Source of the DNA: Photobacterium malacitanum
Lineage (GTDB): Bacteria; Pseudomonadota; Gammaproteobacteria; Enterobacterales; Vibrionaceae
Length of the DNA: 64,000 nucleotides
Direction: 5' to 3'
NCBI RefSeq assembly: GCF_900185615.1
Contig: NZ_FYAK01000007.1
Location: 118,362 to 182,361 of the forward strand
Below the pieces are notes generated by a model. That model saw only the letters and a program-made list of their open reading frames with translations. It was not told the origin of the DNA and did not search any database. Below are positions 29,660 through 38,797 of the stretch, one piece after another (within the stretch, counting starts at the first letter, position 1; every line of letters starts with the position of its first letter). Made by a program: the position numbers and the translations under genes.

Positions 29660-30643
29660 TTAAAGGTCGTCTTGGTTGTTGATGGGCTTGGTATGTTTAA
29701 CGGTCGCGATGCCGATATCGTGGTTTTCATCGCCGGTTAACTGTACCTGCATTGCCACCATGCCATTGATGGTATTTAGCAATGATGCCCATTGAACATT
29801 CTTTTCTTGTTTAAACAGCTCGTCAAAATTTTCAATGTTCCATTTAACAAATGGACGTGGGTTAAGTGGTTTGCCTAAAAAGCGAATTTCATAATGTAAG
29901 TGAGGGCCGGTTGATAATCCTGAATTACCTGTCCACCCAATAAGTTGACCTTTTTTAACAAACTCACCTTGCTTAACGTTAAATTTACTCATGTGAGAGT
30001 AAGTCGAAATAAATCCCATCGTATGATTTAAGGTTAATTGATTACCGTAACCATAATTGCTGCTGCGAGCGCGTTCAATAACCGCATCGGCAGGGGCATA
30101 GATCGGAGTGCCAATTTTAGCCGCGAAATCAAGGCCATCATGGCGTCTTCGTTTTTTGGTGATGGGATGAATGCGAGTGCCAAAGCCTGATGTTAATTGA
30201 ACATTAGGTGTGGGGGCGCCATTGGGTATCAGCTGAAATAACGTCGCTCTGACGGCGGAGTTAATTGCGGCAGTATCGACCCGTTGCGTGATGGTTTGAG
30301 TTTCATCAACGGGCTCAATTCCCAGCACTGTTTCCATGTCATCAATTCGTTGATTTAGGGCAACTAATGATTTTTTCTTATTCGCCAATGCTTGATTAAG
30401 ATCTTGATTCATTGCCGTTTCTTCAGAAAGTGAGGCACTTAATTCTAACGCTTGGGCACTTAATTTTTGGGCTTTTATCTGAGAGATTTTAGCATTTTGA
30501 TAAAGGTGAAACATCGAATAGCAGCCAAAGCTAACGATACCGCATACCGTAATAATTATGGCAGTACGATAATAGCGTTGTAGCGGATGTGGTGATTTAT
30601 TGGTTAATGATGGCTCTGACGATGGTGGTTCTATATGAGACAT
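29660..30643 (-). CDS. M23-family peptidoglycan endopeptidase, membrane anchored
   Basis: This 327-residue predicted cell-wall hydrolase has one N-terminal transmembrane helix (about 28-48, TAIIITVCGIVSFGCYSMF), a coiled-coil stretch (about 52-105) and an M23 LytM domain (about 150-250). The zinc ligands look intact: the first His and Asp in RRHDGLDFA and the HxH in GPHLHYEIRF, so it should be active. The layout (TM, coil, LytM) resembles DD-endopeptidases that cleave peptidoglycan cross-links. The exact orthologue is not recognised. It converges on radA. Confidence 0.88.
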   Translation of the reverse strand: MSHIEPPSSEPSLTNKSPHPLQRYYRTAIIITVCGIVSFGCYSMFHLYQNAKISQIKAQKLSAQALELSASLSEETAMNQDLNQALANKKKSLVALNQRIDDMETVLGIEPVDETQTITQRVDTAAINSAVRATLFQLIPNGAPTPNVQLTSGFGTRIHPITKKRRRHDGLDFAAKIGTPIYAPADAVIERARSSNYGYGNQLTLNHTMGFISTYSHMSKFNVKQGEFVKKGQLIGWTGNSGLSTGPHLHYEIRFLGKPLNPRPFVKWNIENFDELFKQEKNVQWASLLNTINGMVAMQVQLTGDENHDIGIATVKHTKPINNQDDL

Positions 30644-30864
30644 AATTTATAGCTATTATTAAGAAACAAGTGAACGTTGACAGAAATTAAGACCTTTGGC
30701 GTGGTCAGTATCGAATCAACTAGCGATAACTAATCAGTCTCTCAGTCTATGTCGTTGCTTTTATTATTGCTAGCCATCACGTCACATAAATGAGGCAATA
30801 CAGTATATTGTTCTACTGTTGTTTTACAAAATATATGATTTTAAAGTTGTTTTTATTTTCTAAC

Positions 30865-30897
30865 AAAAAAAGAGCTGATGACACAGCTCTTTTTTGT
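30865..30897. terminator. ettA Rho-independent terminator
   Basis: The stem agagctg / cagctct has a long A run on the left and T run on the right, so it can act on either strand; ettA on the minus strand ends 20 bases away. Confidence 0.85.
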
Positions 30898-30916
30898 TTA
30901 CAGCGTAGTAATACAA

Positions 30917-32584
30917 TTATTTTGCAATACGTTTGTACTTGATACGGTGTGGTTCAGCAGCATCTGAGCCTAATGTTTTCTTGAGCCAATCGGTATATTC
31001 AGTAAAGTTACCTTCAAAGAAGCTCACTTTACCTTCATCGCGATAGTCAAGAATATGAGTTGCAACACGGTCAAGGAACCAACGGTCATGCGAGATAACC
31101 ATAGCGCAACCAGGGAACTCAAGTAGTGCTTCTTCCAACGCACGTAAGGTTTCTACGTCAAGGTCGTTGGTTGGTTCATCGAGTAGTAATACGTTACCGC
31201 CTGATTTTAGCAGTTTCGCTAAGTGAACACGGTTACGCTCACCACCAGATAAATCGCCAATGCGTTTTTGGTGATCACTGCCTTTAAAGTTAAAGCGTGA
31301 TACATAAGCACGAGCCGGAATTTCAAAGTTGTTGATCTTAAGAATATCAGCACCTTCAGAAATTTCTTGGTAAACGGTGTTGTCGTCATTCATGCTATCG
31401 CGGAACTGATCTACCGAAGCCAATTTCACCGTTTCGCCTAATTCAATTGAACCAGAATCCGGTTGCTCTTCACCACTTAGCATTTTAAATAGGGTTGATT
31501 TACCCGCACCGTTAGCACCGATAATACCGACGATAGCACCTTTAGGAATGCTGAATGATAAATCATCAATCAGTACGCGATCACCAAACGATTTAGTAAG
31601 GTTATTCACCTCGATAACTTTATCACCTAAACGCTCACCTGGTGGAATGAATAGCTCATTGGTTTCATTACGCTTTTGGTGTTCGTTAGTGTTGAGTTCT
31701 TCAAAGCGCGCCATACGTGCTTTTGATTTTGCTTGACGACCTTTAGGGTTTTGACGAACCCATTCAAGTTCTTTCTCGATAGTTTTTTGCAAAGCACGTT
31801 CTTGCGATGATTCTTGCTTTAGACGTGCATCTTTTTGCTCAAGCCATGAGGTGTAGTTACCTTGCCATGGAATACCTTCACCACGGTCAAGTTCTAAAAT
31901 CCAGCCAGCAGCATTGTCGAGGAAGTAACGGTCGTGGGTAATCGCTACCACAGTACCGCTGTAATCAACCAAGAAGTGTTCTAGCCATGCTACCGACTCA
32001 GCATCTAAGTGGTTGGTTGGCTCATCAAGTAGCAGCATGTCAGGCTTATCAAGCAATAATCGGCAGATAGCAACACGACGACGTTCACCACCAGATAGAT
32101 TCTTGATCGGTGCATCCCAATCAGGCAGACGCAGTGCATCAGCGGCACGCTCAAGCTGCATACCAAGGTTGTGACCGTCTTTCGTTTCAATCAGCGACTC
32201 TAAATCACCTTGTTCTTTTGCCAAAGCGTCAAAATCAGCATCTGGTTCAGCATAAGCTGCATAAACTTGATCAAGACGAATTAATGCCTCTTTGACATCA
32301 GACACTGATTCTTCAACAATCTCACGTACTGTTTTGGTTTCATCTAGTACTGGTTCTTGGGGTAGGTAACCGACTTTTAGTCCTGCTTGTGGACGAGCTT
32401 CACCTTCAATATCGGTATCAATGCCAGCCATAATACGCAGTAAAGTTGACTTACCTGAGCCATTTAGGCCTAAAACACCAATTTTGGCACCAGGAAAGAA
32501 ACTTAATGAAATATCTTTTAAGATTTGACGCTTAGGTGGGACAATTTTGCCCACTCGCGACATGGTATAGACGTAATCAGCCAT
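30917..32584 (-). CDS. ettA: Energy-dependent translational throttle protein EttA
   Basis: EttA is an ABC-F ATPase that binds the ribosomal E site and gates the first elongation step according to ADP/ATP level. The 555 residues (E. coli also 555) carry two ABC domains with Walker A GLNGSGKST (about 39-47) and GANGAGKST (about 330), two signatures (NLSGGERRRVAI and DLSGGERNRVHLAK) and Walker B LLLDEPTNHLD and LLLDEPTNDLD. There is no membrane domain. It starts MADYVYTMSRVGKIVPPKR. Confidence 0.96.
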   Translation of the reverse strand: MADYVYTMSRVGKIVPPKRQILKDISLSFFPGAKIGVLGLNGSGKSTLLRIMAGIDTDIEGEARPQAGLKVGYLPQEPVLDETKTVREIVEESVSDVKEALIRLDQVYAAYAEPDADFDALAKEQGDLESLIETKDGHNLGMQLERAADALRLPDWDAPIKNLSGGERRRVAICRLLLDKPDMLLLDEPTNHLDAESVAWLEHFLVDYSGTVVAITHDRYFLDNAAGWILELDRGEGIPWQGNYTSWLEQKDARLKQESSQERALQKTIEKELEWVRQNPKGRQAKSKARMARFEELNTNEHQKRNETNELFIPPGERLGDKVIEVNNLTKSFGDRVLIDDLSFSIPKGAIVGIIGANGAGKSTLFKMLSGEEQPDSGSIELGETVKLASVDQFRDSMNDDNTVYQEISEGADILKINNFEIPARAYVSRFNFKGSDHQKRIGDLSGGERNRVHLAKLLKSGGNVLLLDEPTNDLDVETLRALEEALLEFPGCAMVISHDRWFLDRVATHILDYRDEGKVSFFEGNFTEYTDWLKKTLGSDAAEPHRIKYKRIAK

Positions 32585-32871
32585 ATCCGTGTGTGATCTC
32601 TAGTTCTAAAATGAAGCTTATATAGTACCTATAATCTTTAAAAGTTCACTCGAATTGTTGGTTATTCGTTGGTTCAGTAAAATATTTTAACGATAAAATC
32701 GATTGTTTATTGCAATGCTAACCATCACAATCATACCTAACAGTAATGATATATTCGTCAAGGTATATGACGATTGACATTGATAACGATGTTGCATGGG
32801 TGATGCTTTTTTTTGCTATCATTGAGCAGGGTTTATCGATAAGTTTTGACGTTTTTTATATGGAGTTAATC

Positions 32872-34809
32872 GTGACACGTCTATTTAGTTATTCTCGAGT
32901 TTTTTCACTTGCTTTGTTGACCGTCGGATTAACCACAGCCGTGAGTGGCCAAGCGGCGACATTAGAGCAGCAACGTTCATGGTATGAACAAGCGCAACAT
33001 GCGTTTTCAGCCAATGATATGGCATTATTTCATCAGCAAAAAACCAAATTAGGCGGATATCCATTATATCCTTACTTAGAATATCGCGAATTTAACGCTC
33101 AGCTTGCGACTAAAAACACCAGCCAAGTAAAGGTATTTATCAATAAGTATAAAATGCTGCCTTTTAGCCAAACGATCAAAACACGTTATTTAAATCAGTT
33201 GGTTAAGACTGAGCGTTGGCATGACTTTTTATTGATGCAACCGGCTGTACCACGACAGACTGCTCTCCAATGTAGTTTTTATTATGCTAAAGCTCAAACC
33301 GGGAAAACGACATTAGCATGGCAGGGCGCTGAAAAATTATGGCAAACGGGAAGCTCGTTACCAGCGAGTTGCGACGCACTATTAAATAGTTGGAGTGCTG
33401 CGGGAAAACGCACTAATGCTATGGTGTTAGATCGAATGGTATTAGCTTACGCCAAAGGAAATAACAGTTTATTAAGCTACCTTGATAAATTGCTAACCGG
33501 TGATGCTAAAGCTACAGGCGATACTATCTTAGCGTTATATAACCAGCCTCAAAAGGTGGGTGAATTTGCTAAGAAAAGTAAAGTAACAGCTTTTAATCAG
33601 TCGCTTACCAAGAGTGCTTTTTTATTGCTAGCCCGTAAAGATCCCCAACAAGCTGTGGCTGAATATGATCAAGTGGTGCGAGGGCAGCATTTTGATAAAG
33701 CGACTAAGCAAACATTGGCAGATGCGGTAGCTTCTCGATTAATGTCGACCAATGATGCCGCATTAGCACAATGGCGTGATAGCAAATTAGCCCACAGTAC
33801 TAACACCAGTTTGTTAGAGCGTCGTATACGCAATGCGATCCGTGAAGCGAATTGGAAACAAACCCAGTTATGGATTAACCGTTTACCGAAACAAGCACAA
33901 CAGACACCGCGTTGGACATTTTGGAAAGCCAAATTGTTAGCGCAAAATGGTAAGAAAAAACAAGCGGATAAAATTTACACATCATTACTAGGTGAGCGAG
34001 ATTTCTACAGTGCGGCTGCGGCAACGATATTACATAAGCCGATTGTATATCCGTTAACGAAAGCACCAACGTCGACCGCTTTATTAACACCTTATAACAA
34101 GAGCTTAGCGCGTGTTAAAGAGTTAATTGCACTTGATAAAGTGACTGCTGCAAATCGTGAGTGGGGCTATTTGCTCTCTAAAATTACCAATGTACAAACT
34201 AAGCGCCAGTTAGCGGTATATGCTGAAAAGCATCAATGGCATTACTTAGCGGTACAAGCGACTATTTCTGGTAAGTTATGGGATCATATGACCTTAAGAT
34301 TTCCATTAGCACACAAATGGCTATTTGATTTCTTTAGTAAGCAACGCAATATACCAGCATCGACCATGATGGCATTAGCGCGTCAAGAAAGTGCGTTAAA
34401 CATTCATGCACGATCACATGTTGGCGCAAGTGGTTTAATGCAATTGATGCCAGCGACAGCTGCTGAAACTGCTCAAAAACTTGATTATAAATATCAAGGA
34501 AAACAAAGTTTATTTGATCCAAGTGTTAATATTCGTTTAGGCAGTGCTTATTTAAAAATGATGTTAGAGCGTCACGATGGTAACCGTATTTATGCTTTTG
34601 CATCTTATAATGCTGGGCCTGGTCGGGTTGCACAGTGGAAAAAAATAACAGCAGGTAAATTAGATGTTTATTCATTCATTGAACAAATACCATTTAATGA
34701 AACACGCGGTTATGTTCAAAATGTATTAATGTTTGATATTTATTACAATCAATTGATGGGACGTAAAGGGGTATTATTTAGCCCTGCAGAATTAAATGCG
34801 AATTATTAA
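32872..34809 (+). CDS. slt: Soluble lytic murein transglycosylase
   Basis: Slt70 cleaves glycan strands to anhydromuropeptides in the periplasm. From GTG at 32872 the product has 645 residues, the E. coli length, with a signal peptide (LALLTVGLTTAVSGQAAT), a long superhelical U/L domain and a C-terminal lysozyme-like domain. The catalytic Glu lies in ALARQESALNIHARS, followed by GASGLMQLMPATA and ASYNAGPGRV. GTG is chosen because tggag lies 6 bases upstream; in-frame ATG starts further upstream have no ribosome-binding site and would bury the signal peptide. Confidence 0.93.
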   Translation: MTRLFSYSRVFSLALLTVGLTTAVSGQAATLEQQRSWYEQAQHAFSANDMALFHQQKTKLGGYPLYPYLEYREFNAQLATKNTSQVKVFINKYKMLPFSQTIKTRYLNQLVKTERWHDFLLMQPAVPRQTALQCSFYYAKAQTGKTTLAWQGAEKLWQTGSSLPASCDALLNSWSAAGKRTNAMVLDRMVLAYAKGNNSLLSYLDKLLTGDAKATGDTILALYNQPQKVGEFAKKSKVTAFNQSLTKSAFLLLARKDPQQAVAEYDQVVRGQHFDKATKQTLADAVASRLMSTNDAALAQWRDSKLAHSTNTSLLERRIRNAIREANWKQTQLWINRLPKQAQQTPRWTFWKAKLLAQNGKKKQADKIYTSLLGERDFYSAAAATILHKPIVYPLTKAPTSTALLTPYNKSLARVKELIALDKVTAANREWGYLLSKITNVQTKRQLAVYAEKHQWHYLAVQATISGKLWDHMTLRFPLAHKWLFDFFSKQRNIPASTMMALARQESALNIHARSHVGASGLMQLMPATAAETAQKLDYKYQGKQSLFDPSVNIRLGSAYLKMMLERHDGNRIYAFASYNAGPGRVAQWKKITAGKLDVYSFIEQIPFNETRGYVQNVLMFDIYYNQLMGRKGVLFSPAELNANY

Positions 34810-34882
34810 TAATATTTAGTGTTTAATTGATAATTATTGCTGTTCAATCTATTTAATAAACTTATTGTAATTATAAAAATAA

Positions 34883-34920
34883 AACCGCTACTGTTATGCA
34901 GAGGGATAACAGTAGCGGTT
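34883..34920 (-). terminator. Terminator of the TupA-like gene
   Basis: A perfect 15-bp stem (aaccgctactgttat / ataacagtagcggtt) with an 8-base loop. The A-rich stretch on its left reads as a U tract on the minus strand, so it terminates the 34971-35855 gene. Confidence 0.82.
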
Positions 34921-34970
34921 AGCTGTACAGTTACAGAATATAAATTAAAGCGAGAAAAAATAAAATAGAT

Positions 34971-35855
34971 TTATTTTTTCTGTGAATATGTTGGGTAATC
35001 TAAAATCCAACGTTTACCAAATTTTTCATCCCACTCTTGAGGGAAAGGAGCAAAACCCGCAGCAGGGTACATAGTCAACTCACTGAAAGTAATTTGATTA
35101 TTATGGAAATATAAGTCAACTCGCACCATGTCATAATATTGACCAATACGCTCTGCTATTTCGATCATCTTATCGATAAACTCAGGTTTTTCAGGTACTG
35201 GCACACGACGTGGGTAAACCACAGTCATACCTAATTCATTCCAATCGCGATCATAATGATTACGGAAATGCTCTTCAAATCGACCTTGGTCTAATTGGAT
35301 AAATTCTACTTTACCATCAATAACATGCAGTTTGTAATCATCAGGCGTTGTACCATTGAAATCAAGAAACTCTTCTGCAAATACCCGTGGTGGAATATTT
35401 TGGTATCCCCACTCACCAAGTGAACCTGATTGATCTTTTTTAAACCAACGTCCAGCAAACGCTTTCATCTCTGGTTTTGAAAAATGTTTACCGTTACGTA
35501 CAAATTCAATCGTCTGACTAGTATGGTTAGCTTTTAATACGTAATCGTTCGGCATTTTATTAAATGGGAACATATCAAAATCAGCAATATATTTAGCTAC
35601 CCACAGCGTTTTGGGAATGTACAACTCTGGTGCAATTGTTTTTATAAACTCTTTTGCAGCTAATTTATCTGCACCAATGGTTAAATACTCACTGCGATCA
35701 TGAACTTTTTTTAATTGTATTTTTTCATTAAAGGTTATTGGGTGTGAGTAATTAATGAATTTTTTGTATTTACGGTAATATAAAAGTTGTAAGCGTAATT
35801 TTATTGGAAGTTTGGATACTATTCCTGAAAACAATCGATATTGTAAGCTTTCCAT
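34971..35855 (-). CDS. TupA-like ATP-grasp protein, probable surface-polysaccharide modification
   Basis: This 294-residue protein resembles the TupA-like ATP-grasp family, named after teichuronopeptide synthesis and often found in capsule or O-antigen loci. Matching stretches are FNEKIQLKKVHDRS (about 43-56), ADKLAAKEFI (about 62), PNDYVLKANHTSQ (about 101), FAEEFLD (about 159), DYKLHVIDGKVEFIQLD (about 174) and VDLYFHNNQITFSELTMYPAAG (about 248-270, metal-binding end). It would join an amino acid or similar group to an acceptor; the substrate is unknown. It stands alone between slt and trpR, with its own terminator and AT-rich flanks, suggesting insertion. Confidence 0.78.
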   Translation of the reverse strand: MESLQYRLFSGIVSKLPIKLRLQLLYYRKYKKFINYSHPITFNEKIQLKKVHDRSEYLTIGADKLAAKEFIKTIAPELYIPKTLWVAKYIADFDMFPFNKMPNDYVLKANHTSQTIEFVRNGKHFSKPEMKAFAGRWFKKDQSGSLGEWGYQNIPPRVFAEEFLDFNGTTPDDYKLHVIDGKVEFIQLDQGRFEEHFRNHYDRDWNELGMTVVYPRRVPVPEKPEFIDKMIEIAERIGQYYDMVRVDLYFHNNQITFSELTMYPAAGFAPFPQEWDEKFGKRWILDYPTYSQKK

Positions 35856-36387
35856 CTTAGGTTCTCTGCCTGTTATTTATTTGATTTATAAGTGTGGTTT
35901 ATCTATTTGACAATCAAATTTAATAGATTTATTTGTACTTTTATATCAACTGATCATCAGTATTATTTATGAATAGCTTAGTATAACTAAATTACAGCTT
36001 TTGATCCTATTTGCTATGTTATCTCTATGTCATTTTTCAATTATAATATTGTATGGTTTTTAGTGAAGGTATAATAGAAATATATTAATCGCTGAATTTA
36101 AATAAAATTGTTACAGTAATAATATAGATATATCATTTAATTTGTTTTTTTTAACATTAGCAAAGGAAAAAATTTCATATATTAGGGCATTTTTAGCAAA
36201 AAAATATAATAACTACAAATAAAATTACGAACTATTTTGTTATATATTATGATAAATTGTGTGTTTTGTTTGTTGGTAATGATGTGCAAGGTTATTGTTT
36301 TCAATCCAAGGTGTCATTAATAAATATACGCGCTATTAATAGGCGTTTTTATTGGTAAAGTTATCAACTATAAAAAAGAACACATGC
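35856..36387. other. AT-rich non-coding region upstream of the TupA-like gene and trpR
   Basis: This stretch is very AT-rich with no open frame of note. It must hold the promoter of the TupA-like gene (minus strand). No repeats, RNA genes or clear operators were seen. The base composition is lower in GC than the core genes on either side, as expected of acquired DNA. Confidence 0.6.
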
Positions 36388-36416
36388 TTGGTCAGATGTG
36401 GGAATCGCGGTACACT
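36388..36416 (+). promoter_or_regulatory. Predicted trpR promoter
   Basis: TTGGTC (36388-36393) and TACACT (36411-36416) are separated by 17 bases, 36 bases ahead of the ATG. No good match to the TrpR operator was seen over the promoter, unlike the autoregulated E. coli gene. Confidence 0.55.
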
Positions 36417-36452
36417 GCAAGCTTGAAATAATGCCTGATGGGGTAAATAGAA

Positions 36453-36767
36453 ATGGCTGTAGACTCACCGAAGTATACTGATTGGCAACAGGTTTTGGAT
36501 TTGCTTCAGCAAGCATCTGCACAACAAAGAGATCAATTACTGTTTAAATTGTTATTAACTCATGATGAGAGAGAAGCCTTAATTGCTCGCGTGAATATTG
36601 TTCACGAGTTACTTAATGGTGAACGTAGTCAGCGTAAAATTAGTGAGTTACTTGGTGTGGGTGTCGCAACAATTACTCGTGGTTCAAATGAGCTAAAACA
36701 TCAAGATGATGATACCAAAGCATGGTTAGCTGAGTTTCTCGCTAAAAATGGCTCATCCAGTTTGTAA
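36453..36767 (+). CDS. trpR: Trp operon repressor
   Basis: TrpR binds tryptophan and represses trp-related promoters. The 104-residue helical protein (E. coli 108) shows the core LLTHDEREALIARVNIVHELLNGERSQRKISELLGVGVATITRGSNELK (about 30-80), which contains the helix-turn-helix. The start ATG follows gatggggtaaataga. In enterics and vibrios it lies next to slt; here a TupA-like gene and about 600 bases of AT-rich DNA separate them. Confidence 0.95.
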   Translation: MAVDSPKYTDWQQVLDLLQQASAQQRDQLLFKLLLTHDEREALIARVNIVHELLNGERSQRKISELLGVGVATITRGSNELKHQDDDTKAWLAEFLAKNGSSSL

Positions 36768-36835
36768 TATATTGCCACTCAATCATTTTTAGCCGTTTAT
36801 GCACAGCGCTATTATAAATAAACGCTGTGTTGTAT

Positions 36836-37351
36836 TTAGTATAATTCCGGATTTAAAAAAGGGATCAATGCTAAAATTAATGCTTGTTGATAAACACTAC
36901 TACGACTTAATAAGTGCTGAGTTAGCATCGCAATCGCGCCACCTTTTTGCTTGATATTCTGTTGAGCAAACATTTCATCCATCACATCTCCAAGCTCCAT
37001 ACCTTGTGCTATTTTCGCTAATGCGAGTGGGGGTAATGGTAATGATGCTGAGCGGGCTGTTGATTTCTTACCTTGATGTTCAATTACCATCCATGCAAAG
37101 GTAAAATTATTATCTAAGCCTGCTTCTAAACCAACGATGTAATCAGCATTTGAGTAACGCTTTCGGCAATAATCGACTCGATTGTTCGCACCTAATAATG
37201 TTTCTTCACTGGTTAGTGGTTGATCTCGAACGCCACTGACGGTACTTACTCCTGTGATCGTAAACTGCTGCTGAGGAAACGCATCCTTAAATGCATTACT
37301 GACAGCGGTAATTTTGGCTGGGTTAGCTGATGCGACAATAATGGTTGGCAT
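36836..37351 (-). CDS. yjjX: Inosine/xanthosine triphosphatase
   Basis: YjjX hydrolyses ITP and XTP, removing deaminated purine nucleotides. The 171-residue protein starts MPTIIVASANPAKITAVSNAF, the family N terminus with the conserved NP.K substrate site, and contains GVSDQPL-like GVRDQPLTSEETLLGANNR (about 45-63) and YIVGLEAGLD (about 69-78). It converges on trpR, the same neighbour as in E. coli. Confidence 0.93.
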   Translation of the reverse strand: MPTIIVASANPAKITAVSNAFKDAFPQQQFTITGVSTVSGVRDQPLTSEETLLGANNRVDYCRKRYSNADYIVGLEAGLDNNFTFAWMVIEHQGKKSTARSASLPLPPLALAKIAQGMELGDVMDEMFAQQNIKQKGGAIAMLTQHLLSRSSVYQQALILALIPFLNPELY

Positions 37352-37488
37352 AATTAACTATTCGTCAAAGTGAAATATGAATAAACAGCACGAAAGTAGC
37401 GTATTTAGGGACAAAATGACAACAAATAAAAAAGCTCACCTAAATAAGATGAGCTTTTGTTTATCCCTAGTTGAGCATTCCGTGGTGA

Positions 37489-38127
37489 TTAACGGTCGTA
37501 AGCCCAGTCTGATTGGATAATATAACCGTGAATTTGGAACTCACCGTTATTAACAAATAAGTTAGGAAAATCTGGCTGTGAGGTTGAGAACACAACGCCA
37601 TCAGCAAGTTGAGTCATGTGATAAAAATCAGGCTCACTGCCACGAACAGAAGCAAACACTGGTTGCTTTGGACGATAAGCCGCTTCTTTCGTTGCTAATG
37701 CATAGCTACCTACAGGTGCGCAATGGGCGATGTTTTCATTGTCAATGAACAAGCCAAGACATGCATCACGCTCTAAGTGTTGTGGAATCGCACGCTTGCT
37801 GATGACTTCAACAGACTCACCTGAATTGTAAGCTGAAAAATCTTTACGGTGAATAACTGGAATATAAGTGCAGGTTGCAGAGCTATCATGTTGCGTGCTG
37901 ATAGTCGTTGTTGCCTGTGTTCCAGTGTCAATTTGACCCGTTAGAATATAGCCAATTGATGTATTTAGAGTTTCAGCGATTTTTTCTAGTTCGCGAACTT
38001 CAATACCGTATTTACCCGATAGTTTACGACTCATTGTACCTTGCTGAAGGCTAAGTGCTTCACCAAGTTGTTTTTGACTAATGCCTTGAACTTTAGCCAA
38101 GCGCTTAATTCTTTCTAAATATTCCAT
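37489..38127 (-). CDS. XRE-family regulator with degenerate LexA/S24-like C-terminal domain
   Basis: This is a predicted DNA-binding regulator of 212 residues. Residues about 5-65 form an XRE helix-turn-helix (ISQKQLGEALSLQQGTMSRKL). The C-terminal half (about 85-210) follows the pattern of phage CI/LexA S24 domains, ending in FPNLFVNNGEFQIHGYII. At the places where the serine and lysine of the peptidase dyad are expected (DNENIAH and EPDFYHMTQ) I see neither, so self-cleavage looks unlikely. The ATG at 38127 has aggaag 8 bases upstream; an in-frame TTG seven codons earlier is less likely. There is no adjacent prophage. Confidence 0.8.
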   Translation of the reverse strand: MEYLERIKRLAKVQGISQKQLGEALSLQQGTMSRKLSGKYGIEVRELEKIAETLNTSIGYILTGQIDTGTQATTTISTQHDSSATCTYIPVIHRKDFSAYNSGESVEVISKRAIPQHLERDACLGLFIDNENIAHCAPVGSYALATKEAAYRPKQPVFASVRGSEPDFYHMTQLADGVVFSTSQPDFPNLFVNNGEFQIHGYIIQSDWAYDR

Positions 38128-38148
38128 GTAACTAGCTTCCTGCTTCAA

Positions 38149-38747
38149 ATAGGGAGTGTGAATGAAAAGTGCATTCTCAATAGTTATAAAACATATTACT
38201 TAAAAGTGTAGAAAAGGAATCATAGTTACTTAAAAAGTGGGATTGATTTAGATAAAGAAATATACCCCAGAGGAAAGATGGGTAAAAAAGGGAACAAAAT
38301 ACGCGAAAAAAAATAAGTTTAGAGGCGAGGCGCGCAATTGGTTAATGCGAAAATAAAACTCTCAACAAGGGATATTTTTTGAGAAAAAAAATAACCTCAT
38401 TCGTAAGGTTATGATTTTTAATGTTTTAAAAGTAAACTTAAGAGTGTTAAATAAAATGGGTTTATTTGTTTTTTTATTTTTGTAAATCGTGGTTTGTTTT
38501 GTAAAATGAGCTTTTTCAGTGACAGTTAGCTCAATAATAAAATCAAATAGTTTTTATGGGTATGAATGTTGTTATTGATAGGGTTGATGATAGTCATGGT
38601 TTCTTGGTGTTAAATCCAAGTCAATATACCTATATAGAATAGCTGGGTTTTGGAATAAGAACGTTTGTGACGATATTGTTACTGTTTAAAATGGGGTATT
38701 GAAGATCAAATTGTAATCAAATCGAACAGTAATCAATGTTTAGATAT
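38149..38747. other. AT-rich non-coding region upstream of the XRE regulator
   Basis: There is no convincing gene. It contains the promoter region of the XRE gene and a small hairpin (ataacct / aggttat, 38391-38412) followed by gattttta that might end a short transcript. Nothing else was seen. Confidence 0.5.
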
Positions 38748-38784
38748 AAAAAAACCTAAGTATTAATAACTTAGGCTTTTTTTA
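38748..38784. terminator. ahpF Rho-independent terminator
   Basis: The stem cctaagt / acttagg is flanked by an A run and a T run, 14 bases beyond the ahpF stop codon. Confidence 0.82.
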
Positions 38785-38797
38785 TTTTAATGAATTA

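Noticed and set aside
32746..32871. Longer start for Slt
   Set aside because: The extension lacks a ribosome-binding site, would bury the signal peptide, and GTG 32872 gives the family length.
36388..36452. TrpR operator over the trpR promoter
   Set aside because: No sequence close to the CTAG-containing Trp box was found.
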